Assembly: GCF_001500045.1 (NCBI RefSeq)
Contig: NZ_LQIX01000019.1
Coordinates: 1-64,000 of the forward strand
Length of the DNA: 64,000 nucleotides
Reading direction: 5' to 3'
Source: Mycobacterium sp. GA-1199
GTDB lineage: Bacteria; Actinomycetota; Actinomycetes; Mycobacteriales; Mycobacteriaceae
Position 1 is the stretch's first letter. Each line of letters opens with the position of its first letter. The notes beneath the pieces were generated by a model. The model was not told the origin of the DNA, ran no database searches, and saw only the letters and a list, made by a program, of their open reading frames with translations. Made by a program: the position numbers and the translations under genes. Positions 36,012 to 45,474 of this stretch are shown one piece after another.

Positions 36012-38879
36012 GTGAGCGCTCCCACCGCGCCTTCAACCGAACACGCCGCGCACTCCGAACGGTCTCAACTGGCCAAGTGGATCCGGCGGCTCGCCCTGCC
36101 CATCATCGTCGGGTGGATCGCGTTGATCGCGCTCCTCAACGTGACCGTGCCGCAGCTCGAGGTCGTCGGCCAGATGCGCTCGGTGTCGATGAGCCCGTCG
36201 GAGGCTCCGTCGGTGATCGCGATGCAGCGCGTCGGCCACGTCTTCGAAGAGTTCAAGTCTGACAGCTCGGCGATGATCGTCCTCGAGGGCGAGCAGCCGT
36301 TGGGCGACGACGCGCGCCGGTACTACGACGAACTCGTCGACAGGCTCGAAGCCGACGACAAGCACGTCGAACACATCCAGGACTTCTGGGGCGACCCGCT
36401 GACCGAGGCCGCGGCCGTGAGCGGCGACGGCAAGGCCGTCTACGTGCAGGCCTATCTGGCGGGCAACATGGGCGAGGCCCTGTCCAACGAGTCCGTGGAA
36501 GCCGTCAAGAGCATCGTCGACAGCATCCCGCCTCCCCCGGGGGTGAAGGTCTTCGTCACCGGCGGGTCGGCCCTGGTCGCCGACCAGCAGATCGCCAGCG
36601 ACCGCAGCATCCGCATCATCGAGTACGCGACATTCGCGGTCATCATCACGATGCTGCTGCTGGTGTACCGATCGATCGGGACCATGCTCATCACGCTGGT
36701 GATGGTCTTTTTGGCGCTGGCGGCCACGCGCGGAGTGGTGGCCTTCCTCGGGTACCACGACCTGATCGGCCTCTCGACGTTTGCGACGAACCTGCTTGTG
36801 ACGCTCGCGATCGCGGCGTCCACCGACTACGCGATCTTCCTCATCGGGCGCTATCAGGAGGCCCGAACTCTGGGTGAAGACCGAGAGACGGCGTTCCACA
36901 CCATGTTCCGCGGAACGGCCCATGTGGTTTTGGGCTCGGGTATGACGATCGCCGGCGCCACCTTCTGCCTGTCGTTCACCCGCCTGCCGTACTTCCAGTC
37001 CCTCGGTGTTCCGCTGGCGGTCGGAATGACGACCGCGGTATTGGTGGCACTGACGCTCGGCCCGGCGATCATCACGATCGCGACGCGATTCGGTCGCTTG
37101 GAACCCAAGCGCGCCATGCGCATCCGTGGTTGGCGCAAGATCGGCGCCGTGATTGTCCGCTGGCCCGGGCCGGTGTTGCTCGCGACCGTCGCGCTGTCGC
37201 TGGTGGGGTTGCTGACGTTGCCCGGGTACCAGCCCAACTACAACGACCGTCTGTATCTACCCGCCGATCTGCCTGCGAACCAGGGCTTCGCCGCTGCCGA
37301 ACGGCACTTCTCCCCCGCCACCATGAACCCCGAGTTGCTGCTCATCGAGACCGATCACGACCTGCGCAACTCGGCGGACTTCCTGGTGATCGACAAAATC
37401 GCCAAGGCGGTCTTCCGGGTGCCGGGCATCTCGCGGGTCCAGACCATCACCCGCCCCAACGGCAAACCGATCGAATTCAGCACCATCCCAGCGCAAATGA
37501 GCCTCGGCGGCGTCGGGCAGGATCTGAACCGCAAGTACACCCAGGACCGCATGGCCGACATGCTCGTGCAGGCCGACGGGATGCAGGAGAACATCGACAC
37601 CATGACGCGGATGATGGCGTTGATGGGCGAGATGAACGCCACCACCCACAGCATGGTGGAGAAGACCAAGACCATGGCGGCCGACACCGCCGAATTGCGG
37701 GACCACATCGCCGATCTCGACGACTTCATGCGGCCGATCCGGAACTACTTCTACTGGGAACCGCACTGTTTCAACATCCCGGTCTGCTCGACGATACGGT
37801 CGATCTTCGACACCATCGACGGCACGAACAAGCTGACCGACAATGTCCAGGACCTGGTTCCGGACCTGGAGCGTCTCGATGCGCTGATGCCGCAACTGCT
37901 GGCGCTGATGCCCGAGCAGATCGAGTCGATGCGCACGATGCGGACCATGATGCTGACGATGCACGCCTCGCAGGGGGGCCTGCAGGATCAGCAGGCCGCT
38001 ATGAGCGAGAACCAGTCGGCGATGGGCGACGCCTTCAACGACTCGTGGAACGACGACACGTTCTACCTGCCGCCGGAGATCTTCGACAACGAGGACTTCA
38101 GACGCGGCATGGAGAACTTCATCTCGCCCAACGGGCAGGCCGTTCGGATGATCGTTCAGCACGAGGGCGACCCGCTCAGTGCCGACGGCATCGAACGCAT
38201 CGACGCCATCAAGCAGGCCGCGAAGGAAGCCATCAAAGGCACGCCACTGGAAGGGTCGACGATCTACGTCGGCGGAACCGCCGCGGCCTTCAAGGACATG
38301 CAAGAGGGAAACAACTACGACCTGATGATCGCGGGCATCCTCGCGCTGGCGCTGATCTTCACGATCATGCTGATCATCACGCGCAGCGTCATCGCGGCCG
38401 CGGTGATCGTGGGCACCGTCGTGCTGTCCCTCGGTGCGTCCTTCGGCCTGTCGATCCTGGTGTGGCAGCACATTCTCGGCATCGAACTGCAGTTCATGGT
38501 CATGGCCATGGCGGTGATCATCCTGTTGGCCGTGGGCGCGGACTACAACCTGCTGCTGGTCGCGCGGTTGAAGGAGGAGCTGCCCGCAGGTATCAACACC
38601 GGGATCATCCGGGCCATGGGCGGCAGCGGGTCGGTGGTGACCGCGGCGGGTCTTGTCTTCGCGTTCACGATGATCTCGATGGTGGTCAGCGAATTGACCG
38701 TGGTGGCGCAGATGGGCACGACGATCGGCATGGGTCTGCTCTTCGACACGCTGGTGATTCGCGCGTTCATGACGCCGTCGATCGCCGCGCTGCTCGGCCG
38801 CTGGTTCTGGTGGCCGCAGCAGGTGAGGGCCAAGCCGAAGCCCGTGCCGTGGCCCGCGCCGTCGCAGCCGACGCCGTAA
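36012..38879 (+). CDS. MmpL-family RND transporter, second copy
   Basis: 955 residues from GTG 36012. It is closely similar to the MmpL at 30136-33042 along the whole chain: TM1 '[20 protein letters not shown]', shared 'VTVPQLE', proton-relay '[10 protein letters not shown]' and '[10 protein letters not shown]', and the loop motif '[15 protein letters not shown]'. A helical Met/Gln-rich coiled region spans ~510-670. This copy has no neighbouring mmpS and follows a cutinase gene. It probably arose by duplication of the adjacent transporter and may use the MmpS encoded upstream or export a different lipid. The 3' end overlaps the convergent acyltransferase gene by 113 nt. Confidence 0.93.
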   Translation: MSAPTAPSTEHAAHSERSQLAKWIRRLALPIIVGWIALIALLNVTVPQLEVVGQMRSVSMSPSEAPSVIAMQRVGHVFEEFKSDSSAMIVLEGEQPLGDDARRYYDELVDRLEADDKHVEHIQDFWGDPLTEAAAVSGDGKAVYVQAYLAGNMGEALSNESVEAVKSIVDSIPPPPGVKVFVTGGSALVADQQIASDRSIRIIEYATFAVIITMLLLVYRSIGTMLITLVMVFLALAATRGVVAFLGYHDLIGLSTFATNLLVTLAIAASTDYAIFLIGRYQEARTLGEDRETAFHTMFRGTAHVVLGSGMTIAGATFCLSFTRLPYFQSLGVPLAVGMTTAVLVALTLGPAIITIATRFGRLEPKRAMRIRGWRKIGAVIVRWPGPVLLATVALSLVGLLTLPGYQPNYNDRLYLPADLPANQGFAAAERHFSPATMNPELLLIETDHDLRNSADFLVIDKIAKAVFRVPGISRVQTITRPNGKPIEFSTIPAQMSLGGVGQDLNRKYTQDRMADMLVQADGMQENIDTMTRMMALMGEMNATTHSMVEKTKTMAADTAELRDHIADLDDFMRPIRNYFYWEPHCFNIPVCSTIRSIFDTIDGTNKLTDNVQDLVPDLERLDALMPQLLALMPEQIESMRTMRTMMLTMHASQGGLQDQQAAMSENQSAMGDAFNDSWNDDTFYLPPEIFDNEDFRRGMENFISPNGQAVRMIVQHEGDPLSADGIERIDAIKQAAKEAIKGTPLEGSTIYVGGTAAAFKDMQEGNNYDLMIAGILALALIFTIMLIITRSVIAAAVIVGTVVLSLGASFGLSILVWQHILGIELQFMVMAMAVIILLAVGADYNLLLVARLKEELPAGINTGIIRAMGGSGSVVTAAGLVFAFTMISMVVSELTVVAQMGTTIGMGLLFDTLVIRAFMTPSIAALLGRWFWWPQQVRAKPKPVPWPAPSQPTP

Positions 38880-40125
38880 AGCAACCCAGCGTCGTCCACC
38901 CCAAGGCTCCGGTCAGCCCGTTCTTGGCCAGCAGCACCAGTGCCACGCCGGCCAGCACGATCATCACACCGGCGGCCACCGATCGCGGCCCTGTCGCACC
39001 GACAGGTGCGTCCCACCACGGCAGGCGGCGATGCTCGAGCGGCGAGAGCAGTCGGAACAAGGCGAACATCACGATGGCGAACACGGCGGCGCGAAGCGCG
39101 AGCATTGCCCAAAAGTACGGTGCGTCAACGTCATACGCGTCGAGTCCGATCGCGTGCAGTGAGAACGCGGCGATGGCAATGGCCACGATGTGCCAGAGGT
39201 ACAGCGTCATGGCTCCCCCGTTGCCGACCGCGACGACGTACCAGACCCGTGGCCGCTGCGCCCACCGCTGGATTGCCCCCGCACACGCGATGAACGCGGC
39301 GGACACCCACGTGCAATGCAATGCGAGAAGCAGGGTGGGCGGCGAGACGTTCGACAGCTGCTCGGTTCCGGTGACGACGAGCGAGACCTCGTAGGGCCCG
39401 AACATCGCCAACGCCGTCTGTGCGAGTAGCGCACCGGCCGCCACCGCGAGCGCGACACGCGGACCGATCAACCGTCGCGCATATCCGACGCCCAGAACGA
39501 CCGGGATGAGCCAGACGATGACGAAGTTCGCGACTCCGGCCATCGGAGCACCGACGGAGAGCCGGATCGTGTCAACGACCGCGGCGGCAACCAGCAGGCC
39601 GGCCACGACCACCGCGACGTCGCGGCCCGTCGTCAGCCGGGTCAGGGCGGGCACGAACGCGAGCACGACCAGGTACACGCCCAAGAACCACAACAGCGCG
39701 ACGGACTCGCGGCCCAGGTCCGCGGCGGAGTCCGGGCCCAGGGTCAGCCGCACCGCGAGAAGTCCGACCGTCCAGGCCGCCAGATACCAGAAGACCGGCC
39801 GACACAATCGCTGCGCACGTGCGACCAGCCAGGTCCCCCACGACTGGCCTGCGTGCCAGCCGTATGCGCCCGCGGCGCCTCCGGCGAGGAAGAACAGGGG
39901 CATGACCTGCACGATCCACGTCACCGGGGCGAGCGCGGGAATCTCTCCGAGGATGTTGCCGATCCGGACGCCACCGGAGTCGATGGTGGCCAGCAGCAGC
40001 GCGCAGTGGCCGAACATGACCACGATGAGTGCGGCCAGGCGGGCGACGTCGACGGCGCGGTCACGGGTCGGCGGTGTGTCGGCGGCCAGTTCGTCGGCGC
40101 CGGAGAGGGCCTTGGTGAGCGGCAT
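38767..40125 (-). CDS. acyltransferase-3 family integral membrane protein
   Basis: 452 residues from ATG at 40125. The extension to 40311 is Arg/Ser-rich and rejected. About ten hydrophobic helices are visible. The first helix, '[20 protein letters not shown]', has the R...H pattern of OafA/acyltransferase-3 enzymes that acylate sugars or lipids with acyl groups taken through the membrane. '[16 protein letters not shown]' and '[16 protein letters not shown]' are further conserved segments. The last ~35 residues are low-complexity Ala/Thr/Arg/Ser encoded antisense to the MmpL 3' end, so the original stop codon may have been lost. Confidence 0.83.
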   Translation of the reverse strand: MPLTKALSGADELAADTPPTRDRAVDVARLAALIVVMFGHCALLLATIDSGGVRIGNILGEIPALAPVTWIVQVMPLFFLAGGAAGAYGWHAGQSWGTWLVARAQRLCRPVFWYLAAWTVGLLAVRLTLGPDSAADLGRESVALLWFLGVYLVVLAFVPALTRLTTGRDVAVVVAGLLVAAAVVDTIRLSVGAPMAGVANFVIVWLIPVVLGVGYARRLIGPRVALAVAAGALLAQTALAMFGPYEVSLVVTGTEQLSNVSPPTLLLALHCTWVSAAFIACAGAIQRWAQRPRVWYVVAVGNGGAMTLYLWHIVAIAIAAFSLHAIGLDAYDVDAPYFWAMLALRAAVFAIVMFALFRLLSPLEHRRLPWWDAPVGATGPRSVAAGVMIVLAGVALVLLAKNGLTGALGWTTLGCFTASAATARATARASAWPSPAAATRTSGRAARRSTAS

Positions 40126-40189
40126 GAGTTCAGGATGCCCCGGCCCGCCGCGGCTCGGCTTGAGTAGTACTACGTGACGGTCCCTCGGA

Positions 40190-41230
40190 TTATTTGATCG
40201 CGACCACCATTGAGTCCGGCCCCACCAGCGGTTCGACGTAGCTGTCGCGAAAGCCGGCGTCGGCCATCCACCGGCGGCAGTCCGCGCCGGTGAAATCGAA
40301 GCCGCCGACATCTTCGATCAGCATGTTGAGACTCATCAGCAGCCCGAATGCGTTTTCCCGCCGATCGTCGTCGATGATCGCTTCGTAGACGATCAGCGCT
40401 CCTCCTTCGCGAAGCGCGGCGTGGGCATTGCGCAGCAGCAGGCACTTCTTCTCGAGATCCCAGTCGTGAAGTATGTGCCCCATGATGATCACGTCGGCGG
40501 TGGGTAAGGCGTCGACGAAGAAATCCCCGGGTACGAACTGGAGTCGGTCTCTGAGGCCGTGTTCGGTGACGTAATCATTGAAGACCGGTTCGACTGGGGC
40601 CAGATCGAACCCACTGCCGGTCAGTTGAGCATGGGCTTCGACGATCTCGACCGCGACCGCACCCTGCGCGCACCCGACGTCGACGAAGTTCTTGTAGTCA
40701 CGCCAGGGGAACTTCTGGGCCAACGCCTCTCCGGCCGCGCGGCTGAGTCCGCTCATCGCCGCGGCGAACTGCGCGAGCTTGTCGGGATCGGAGTACACGG
40801 CTTCGAAGAATCCCCCGCCACTCTTTACTTCGCTTTGAGGCTGGCCGGTGCGCAAGGCCTCGGTGAGCGATCCCCAGAAGGTGTAGAGGCGCGCGTTCTC
40901 CATCTCGAGCACTCCGCCCATGTAGGTGGGCTTCGCGGGGTCAAGGAACAGGTCGGTCGCCGCGGTGTTGGAGTACCGACCATCGACGCGTTCGAGCATC
41001 TTCAACGCGACGAGGGCGTCGAAGAAATCCCGTGCGCTGCGCGGATGGATACCGACGCGGTCGCGCAATTCGTCGACGGTCAGCGGACCCGCATGGCTGA
41101 GAAGACCGAAAACTCCCAATTCGACCGCGCTCAGGAGCGTCTTGGAGCCCCAGAACGCCGTGCCCAACTGCATGATCGCGTCGGGTGTGACGGTGCCGTC
41201 GCGGCCGGTATCGCTGCTCATTGTCGACAT
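40190..41230 (-). CDS. SAM-dependent O-methyltransferase (COMT/TcmN-like)
   Basis: 346 residues from ATG at 41230 with gagg 6 nt upstream (ATG 41221 is also possible). The N-terminal dimerisation winged-helix contains '[20 protein letters not shown]' and '[20 protein letters not shown]'. The SAM site is '[20 protein letters not shown]'. '[20 protein letters not shown]' and 'ILHDWD', with the catalytic His, follow the methyltransferase-2 pattern. It methylates a hydroxyl of a small hydrophobic molecule or polyketide-like compound. It lies by itself, facing the flavin monooxygenase gene on the same strand 120 nt upstream. Confidence 0.87.
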   Translation of the reverse strand: MSTMSSDTGRDGTVTPDAIMQLGTAFWGSKTLLSAVELGVFGLLSHAGPLTVDELRDRVGIHPRSARDFFDALVALKMLERVDGRYSNTAATDLFLDPAKPTYMGGVLEMENARLYTFWGSLTEALRTGQPQSEVKSGGGFFEAVYSDPDKLAQFAAAMSGLSRAAGEALAQKFPWRDYKNFVDVGCAQGAVAVEIVEAHAQLTGSGFDLAPVEPVFNDYVTEHGLRDRLQFVPGDFFVDALPTADVIIMGHILHDWDLEKKCLLLRNAHAALREGGALIVYEAIIDDDRRENAFGLLMSLNMLIEDVGGFDFTGADCRRWMADAGFRDSYVEPLVGPDSMVVAIK

Positions 41231-41352
41231 AGCAGACCTCAATCCAGTTGAGCCGAAGGACTACGTCCGTGCTGCCGCTTGATTGTCGTCTCTACGGTGC
41301 AAAGCTTCTACGGCGAGCGCTACTCGATCTTCCCGAGGGAACTTTCTATTCG

Positions 41353-42879
41353 TCAAAGGTGCGGTGGCTCAACGCCATCTAGCAAATTGCGGTACGCATT
41401 CTCACGCTCGGTGAGAGCAGGCGAGGTGATCGCAGCGAAAGCGGCGGCGTCACGGGCGAACCGAGCCGGCGCACCATCCAGCGCGTCGGGACCCTCGAGG
41501 CGGAAGCAGCTCGGGGCGAGCGGGCCGAACAACAGGGCGCGGTGAAACTCGGGCCAGTTCTCGATCACCGGATCGACGCCTGCGGCCCGGGCGAAGGTCA
41601 ACGCCACGAGATTCATCCGCGTCTTCTGCGGCAGGCCACGGCGCAAGCGGTACGCCTCGATTGCACAGCGTTGCTCGGAGGCACTCGGAACCGGGATCGT
41701 GCCGCCCCACGTGTAGGCGATCCAGCGGGCCTGCAACTCCAGCGGCACGAAGTATCCGCCGGACTGATCCCACATCCCCATGAACGCCAAGCCGGGCAGG
41801 TCGGGATGGAAGGTGTGGCGATCGGTGTCGAGGTGAACGTCGTCTGCATCGAGGGTTGCTTGGACCTCGTTGTGCAGGAACGGCATCGAAAGACGGAAAC
41901 CGGTGCCGAGCAGGATGCCGTCGAACTGCTCGGCACGCCCGTCGGCGAACGTCACCGTCGCACCCGCCACCGATGTCATCCACGGGCGCACCGCGATTCG
42001 GCCCTCCCCCACCAGCGGCAAGTAGTGCTGGCTCAGCGTGACGCCTGCGGCCAACAGCGAGGCATCGGGTGCCGGTGCGCCATACTGCTGCGGCATTCCC
42101 CCGGCTTCGACGACGATCTCCTTGAGTTGACGGTCGATCTCGGCGGAGGGCAGTGTCTCGTCGGCCAGCGCCAGGTACCGGGTGAAGATTCGGTGGTCGG
42201 ATGGAACACCGGCGGCGAACTTCGGCAGCACGTAGCGCTGACGGCGCTGGGTGACCACCACGCGTGCGGCCCCGCGCTGAGCCAATTCGGCGGCGATCTC
42301 CAACGCGCTGACAGCACATCCCGCCACCAGGACACGCTTGTCGCAGTAGGGCGCCGGATCCCGATAGTCGAACGTCGGTATGGCACCAAGTGGACCGGTG
42401 AAGCCGTCCAACCCATACACAGCCGGAACGAGGGGCGACTGGAACCGCCCGGTGGCTACGACGACGCGCTCGTAGCGTTCCTCACCGCCCGCGCTGCTGA
42501 CCAGCCACCGACCGTCGTCGTGGCGGATGCTGGTCACCGGAGTGAGGAACCGGATTCGTCGGGAGAGATCGAACATCTCTGCGTACCGGTGGAGGTAACG
42601 GACGATATCGACCGCCGGCGGAAAGACGGGGCCTTCCCCCGGGTCGAGATCACTGAACGCGGTGAGGACGCGACTTGTGTTGGTGTGCATGGCAGGCCAC
42701 ACGCCGCTGCGGCCCCGCTCCCCGGTCCACTGACCTCCTAGGGTCTCGGCGCGCTCGTAGATCGTCGGCTCGAATCCCTGAGCGATGAGCCAGCGTGCCG
42801 CGACGAGCCCGCCGGGGCCCGCACCGATGACCGCTACGTCACCGGCCACTTGGCTTTCCGGGACGCAGCGTGCCGCCAC
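41353..42879 (-). CDS. flavin-containing monooxygenase (FMO/Baeyer-Villiger type)
   Basis: 508 residues from GTG at 42879. FAD-binding 'DVAVIGAGPGGLVAARWLIA' lies at ~14-33. The NADP-binding motif 'RVLVAGCAVSALEIAAELAQ' has GCAVSA in place of the usual GxGxSG. 'FDGILLGTGFRLSMPFL' is the ATG-like motif. The FMO fingerprint 'FxGxxxHxxxY/F' appears degenerate ('FTGPLGAIPTFDYRD', with Ile-Pro where the His is expected), so substrate class is uncertain. It hydroxylates N/S or inserts oxygen into ketones using NADPH and O2. It may work together with the O-methyltransferase downstream. Confidence 0.83.
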   Translation of the reverse strand: MAARCVPESQVAGDVAVIGAGPGGLVAARWLIAQGFEPTIYERAETLGGQWTGERGRSGVWPAMHTNTSRVLTAFSDLDPGEGPVFPPAVDIVRYLHRYAEMFDLSRRIRFLTPVTSIRHDDGRWLVSSAGGEERYERVVVATGRFQSPLVPAVYGLDGFTGPLGAIPTFDYRDPAPYCDKRVLVAGCAVSALEIAAELAQRGAARVVVTQRRQRYVLPKFAAGVPSDHRIFTRYLALADETLPSAEIDRQLKEIVVEAGGMPQQYGAPAPDASLLAAGVTLSQHYLPLVGEGRIAVRPWMTSVAGATVTFADGRAEQFDGILLGTGFRLSMPFLHNEVQATLDADDVHLDTDRHTFHPDLPGLAFMGMWDQSGGYFVPLELQARWIAYTWGGTIPVPSASEQRCAIEAYRLRRGLPQKTRMNLVALTFARAAGVDPVIENWPEFHRALLFGPLAPSCFRLEGPDALDGAPARFARDAAAFAAITSPALTERENAYRNLLDGVEPPHL

Positions 42880-42986
42880 ACTTCGGCATGAGAGTCGAAT
42901 CTACTGCGGATTTTTCTCGGGCCATGCCGATCGCGTGCTGAATCGGCCCGCCACCGTGAGGTGACGGGCCGATTGTGGGGAGGTTT

Positions 42987-43307
42987 TCAGGGCAGCCGGG
43001 TGAGCACCGGCAGCTTGCCGGCGGGCAACGCCGGGCGCACGTTGACCGGATTGCGCTGAGGCGCAGTGGTGATCACGATCTTGCCGCCGCGGCAGGAGAC
43101 GATCTTGCCGTCGACAAAGACGTCTTGACCGTCGTCGATCGGGATGTCATAACCGTCCGCGTCGGTGTAGGTGCATCCGCCGCTGCCGGGCGTGGGTTCG
43201 TTGTCGACAGCGAAAGCGGTCGCCGGGGCGAACACGAAGACGGCCAGGGCGCCGGCGAGCGTGGCGGCGTACTGGAGTCGGGTCCGTCGAGCTTGTGTGG
43301 TGGTCAT
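42987..43307 (-). CDS. small exported protein with one disulfide
   Basis: 106 residues from ATG at 43307, with agagg about 8 nt upstream. The signal peptide ends near residue 33 (…FVFAPATAFA|VDNEP). The mature part is short, containing Cys in 'GGCTYTDADGYDIPIDDGQD' and 'GKIVSCRGGKIVITTAPQRN', and then a Pro/Leu-rich tail. Two cysteines ~25 apart probably form a disulfide. No known fold was recognised. The gene is monocistronic. Confidence 0.75.
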   Translation of the reverse strand: MTTTQARRTRLQYAATLAGALAVFVFAPATAFAVDNEPTPGSGGCTYTDADGYDIPIDDGQDVFVDGKIVSCRGGKIVITTAPQRNPVNVRPALPAGKLPVLTRLP

Positions 43308-43560
43308 GCCGGGGTCCTCTCGGGGGTGGTGCGGGGTGTTGAAAGAAAATGATTGCGAGTCGACCGGGGCTCCGTAATCGCCGCAAAGCCAGAATCCGTT
43401 CGTGTGTGGGGAGGTTTTTCTGTCTCCGCGGTAAGGGCGGAGGATCAACTTATTGCGACAGAAACTATCTGTGGCATTGACGACCGCGTCGTGGGTTGCG
43501 TGACAGCGAATATGGATGGGTATACGAGGCCAAAATATCCACCTGCGAAAGGCGACAACG

Positions 43561-43902
43561 ATGGCAGAGCCCGAGTCCGGCGAGTGGAACGTTGCGGCCA
43601 AGGAGAACAGGGTCTACATCGAACGCGCCAATGATGATGGCGAAGTGTTGTTCGGTGATTCTCTCGAGCCGCATGAGGCGCGCCAGCTGGCACGGGCGCT
43701 GACGAAATTTGCGGACAAGCTGGACGACTCCCCCCGATCCAGCGATGAGGACGCCGACGACGACTCCGACGACAAGGATTCCGACGACGAATCCGAGCAC
43801 GACGACGAGGACGCCGACGACAAGGACTCCGACGAGGACGACGAGGACGACAAAGACGAGGACTCCGACGAGGACGACAAAGACGACAAGAAGTCCGACT
43901 GA
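43561..43902 (+). CDS. small protein with long acidic Asp/Glu/Ser/Lys tail
   Basis: 113 residues from ATG 43561 (upstream in-frame ATG 43516 lacks a ribosome-binding site). The first ~55 residues are a small alpha/beta module (EWNVAAKENRVYIERANDDG, HEARQLARALTKFADKLDD). The remaining ~58 are almost only Asp, Glu, Ser and Lys, with repeated DEDD/DDKDSD units. Very acidic tails often bind cations or basic proteins and stay disordered. Nothing identifies the function. The DNA of the tail is a purine-rich gacgacgag microsatellite-like tract, prone to slippage. Confidence 0.72.
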   Translation: MAEPESGEWNVAAKENRVYIERANDDGEVLFGDSLEPHEARQLARALTKFADKLDDSPRSSDEDADDDSDDKDSDDESEHDDEDADDKDSDEDDEDDKDEDSDEDDKDDKKSD

Positions 43903-44163
43903 GGTTGCCCAGCGGTTGGTGAATCCCGCTCTCGCACAACGGGTGCGGCGCATTCCCACAGCCTGGTTTGCGTTATGGTCGCGCTCCGGCGCTGGACGCG
44001 ACGCATCAATCGTTATCAGAAGCAGCGCCCATCGTTATCAGAAACACCGCACGACCTCTGCCCCTCGACGGCCGAACTGCTGGACCATAGCCGCACGCGG
44101 TGCGATGCTGGGGACATCGCCCGCGAGTGATCGGTTGGACACGGCTGGCATGGGGAGGGTTAC

Positions 44164-44850
44164 ATGCGCCAACCAGCGACGGCATTCGGTGCTGCGATGG
44201 TCTGTTTGTTGGTCGCCGGGTGCGCCAGCTCGGTCGGCAATGCGGTGGCGCCGACGCCCACCCGGACATTGATTCCGCGTCCCCTTGTGGAGCGCGAGCT
44301 GGACGAACTGCTCCTGCATCCCGCGCAGTTGAACGCCGAGATGGGCTCGCAGACCCTGGAGGTCACGAGCGCTCAGAGTTCGATGTCGGACAACAGCGCC
44401 ACGATGGAACCGCGGGAGTGCCTCGGTATCGACGGGGCGGCGGAGGCGCCGGTCTACGCCGACAGCGGGTACCAAGCCTCGCGGGATCAGAGCCTGAACG
44501 ACGGTGACAAGTTCGCGCACTACGTGAAGCAGGCCGTCGTGTTGTATCCGCTCGTAAAGAAGGCACAGGGCTTTCTCGATGCATCCGCGCAGCAGTGGCC
44601 GGCCTGCCACGAGTACACCCACCTGCAGAGCGGCACGAAGTGGACGGTCGGGCCGATCACCAACGCCGACAACGTGCTGAGCACCGTCGCGACTCTCCAG
44701 GAAGCCGCTGCGCCGGGGTGGGCCTGCGGACACGCGATCGCGCTGGAGAACAACGTCATCATCGACGTGAACACGTGCAGTGCCAACCCGGGTGATTCGG
44801 CCGTGCGGATCGCCAAGCAGGTCGCGGAGAAGGTGGCCGATCGCTGGTAA
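44164..44850 (+). CDS. PknH-type sensor-domain lipoprotein (LppH-like)
   Basis: 228 residues, ATG 44164. Lipobox 'LLVAGC' with Cys20 for lipid attachment follows a short signal peptide. The mature region carries the PknH-like extracellular sensor fold: 'ELDELLLHPAQLNAEMGSQT', 'PRECLGIDGAAEAPVYADSG', 'WPACHEYTHLQSGTKWTVGP' and 'GWACGHAIALENNVIIDVNT', with four cysteines for two disulfides. These domains occur as the outer part of the PknH kinase and as independent lipoproteins. It is the last conventional gene before the repeat-protein cassettes, with a 610-nt gap. Confidence 0.85.
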   Translation: MRQPATAFGAAMVCLLVAGCASSVGNAVAPTPTRTLIPRPLVERELDELLLHPAQLNAEMGSQTLEVTSAQSSMSDNSATMEPRECLGIDGAAEAPVYADSGYQASRDQSLNDGDKFAHYVKQAVVLYPLVKKAQGFLDASAQQWPACHEYTHLQSGTKWTVGPITNADNVLSTVATLQEAAAPGWACGHAIALENNVIIDVNTCSANPGDSAVRIAKQVAEKVADRW

Positions 44851-45276
44851 GGAGCAGCTGGTTGACGACCGGCGGCGAAACCATTAATAGGTCGAAAAGA
44901 ATGGTTGGGTGGTTCGGCAACGTCGCCTAACGGATAGCTGGCTATCGTTATTAATGTGCAGCACCCGGACTGCGAACGACTTAAATTGTTGATCAAGCAA
45001 ATTGTTTTTTGATTTTACAACGATAACGTCCGTTTCACTGGGTTAGGCGAACTGGGGTGAATCCTGGAGGGATCGTTCATAGGTGCCTCGCCCACCGGAC
45101 GATGGAAGTGGCAGCATCGAAGCACCTTCGTGCAGTTCACACCGCTCCCGCGCAGGACTTACGCGAACACCCCGCTCCGCCGGGCGTAGCCTACGATGAA
45201 CACGCGCCTCACAAGTAACATTCACTCCCACAGATAACGCGGCTCGATAGTTCTCCGTGGGCAAATTTTTCGAAAA
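44851..45276. other. AT-rich intergenic stretch before the repeat-protein cassettes
   Basis: No convincing gene is visible in the ~426 nt. It includes AT-rich strings unusual for the genome (tcgttattaatgtgc, ttgttttttgattttacaac). The string cattcactcccacagat (45221-45237) shares a 12-nt core, in inverse orientation, with atctgtgggagt at 49801-49812 upstream of the third cassette. Otherwise nothing is recognisable. Confidence 0.4.
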
Positions 45277-45375
45277 CGACAGTTTGGCTGATTGCTGAGT
45301 TAAGGTGAGCGCGTCCGTTGGAATGCTATAAACGACGATCGCCAACGGGTCTTAGTTGGGGGCATGGGGGTCTGC
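45277..45375 (+). promoter_or_regulatory. cassette 1 promoter-like block and leader hairpin
   Basis: CGACAG (45277-45282) and TAAGGT (45301-45306) are separated by 18 nt and occupy the positions of TGACAG/TACATT in cassette 3. A common gcaaattttt precedes in cassettes 1 and 4, and gtccgttgg follows in cassettes 1, 3 and 4. CCGTTGG (45315-45321) pairs with CCAACGG (45342-45348), making a 7-bp leader hairpin. Then gggggcatggggg leads into the upstream ORF. Confidence 0.5.
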
Positions 45376-45474
45376 ATGTTTCGCAATACACCCGTTGCTC
45401 GATCTCTCACCGAGGCCGTCAGGCCCACTTTTTCAACACACCGCATCGGAATTCCGGGGGTTTCTCATGAGTAA
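45376..45474 (+). CDS. upstream leader ORF of repeat-protein cassette 1
   Basis: 32 codons from ATG 45376 (an in-frame ATG at 45364 would add MGVC). The TAA at 45472-45474 lies just inside the main gene, overlapping its start by 8 nt. The peptide begins MFRNTPVARSLTEAVRPTF. It aligns with the cassette 3 peptide (MYCITPVARPLKAVRPAF), with two codon-sized indels and several synonymous third-base changes, and both continue with TH-x-I. This pattern argues that the peptide, not only the RNA, is conserved. It is likely to couple or attenuate translation of the main gene. Confidence 0.55.
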   Translation: MFRNTPVARSLTEAVRPTFSTHRIGIPGVSHE

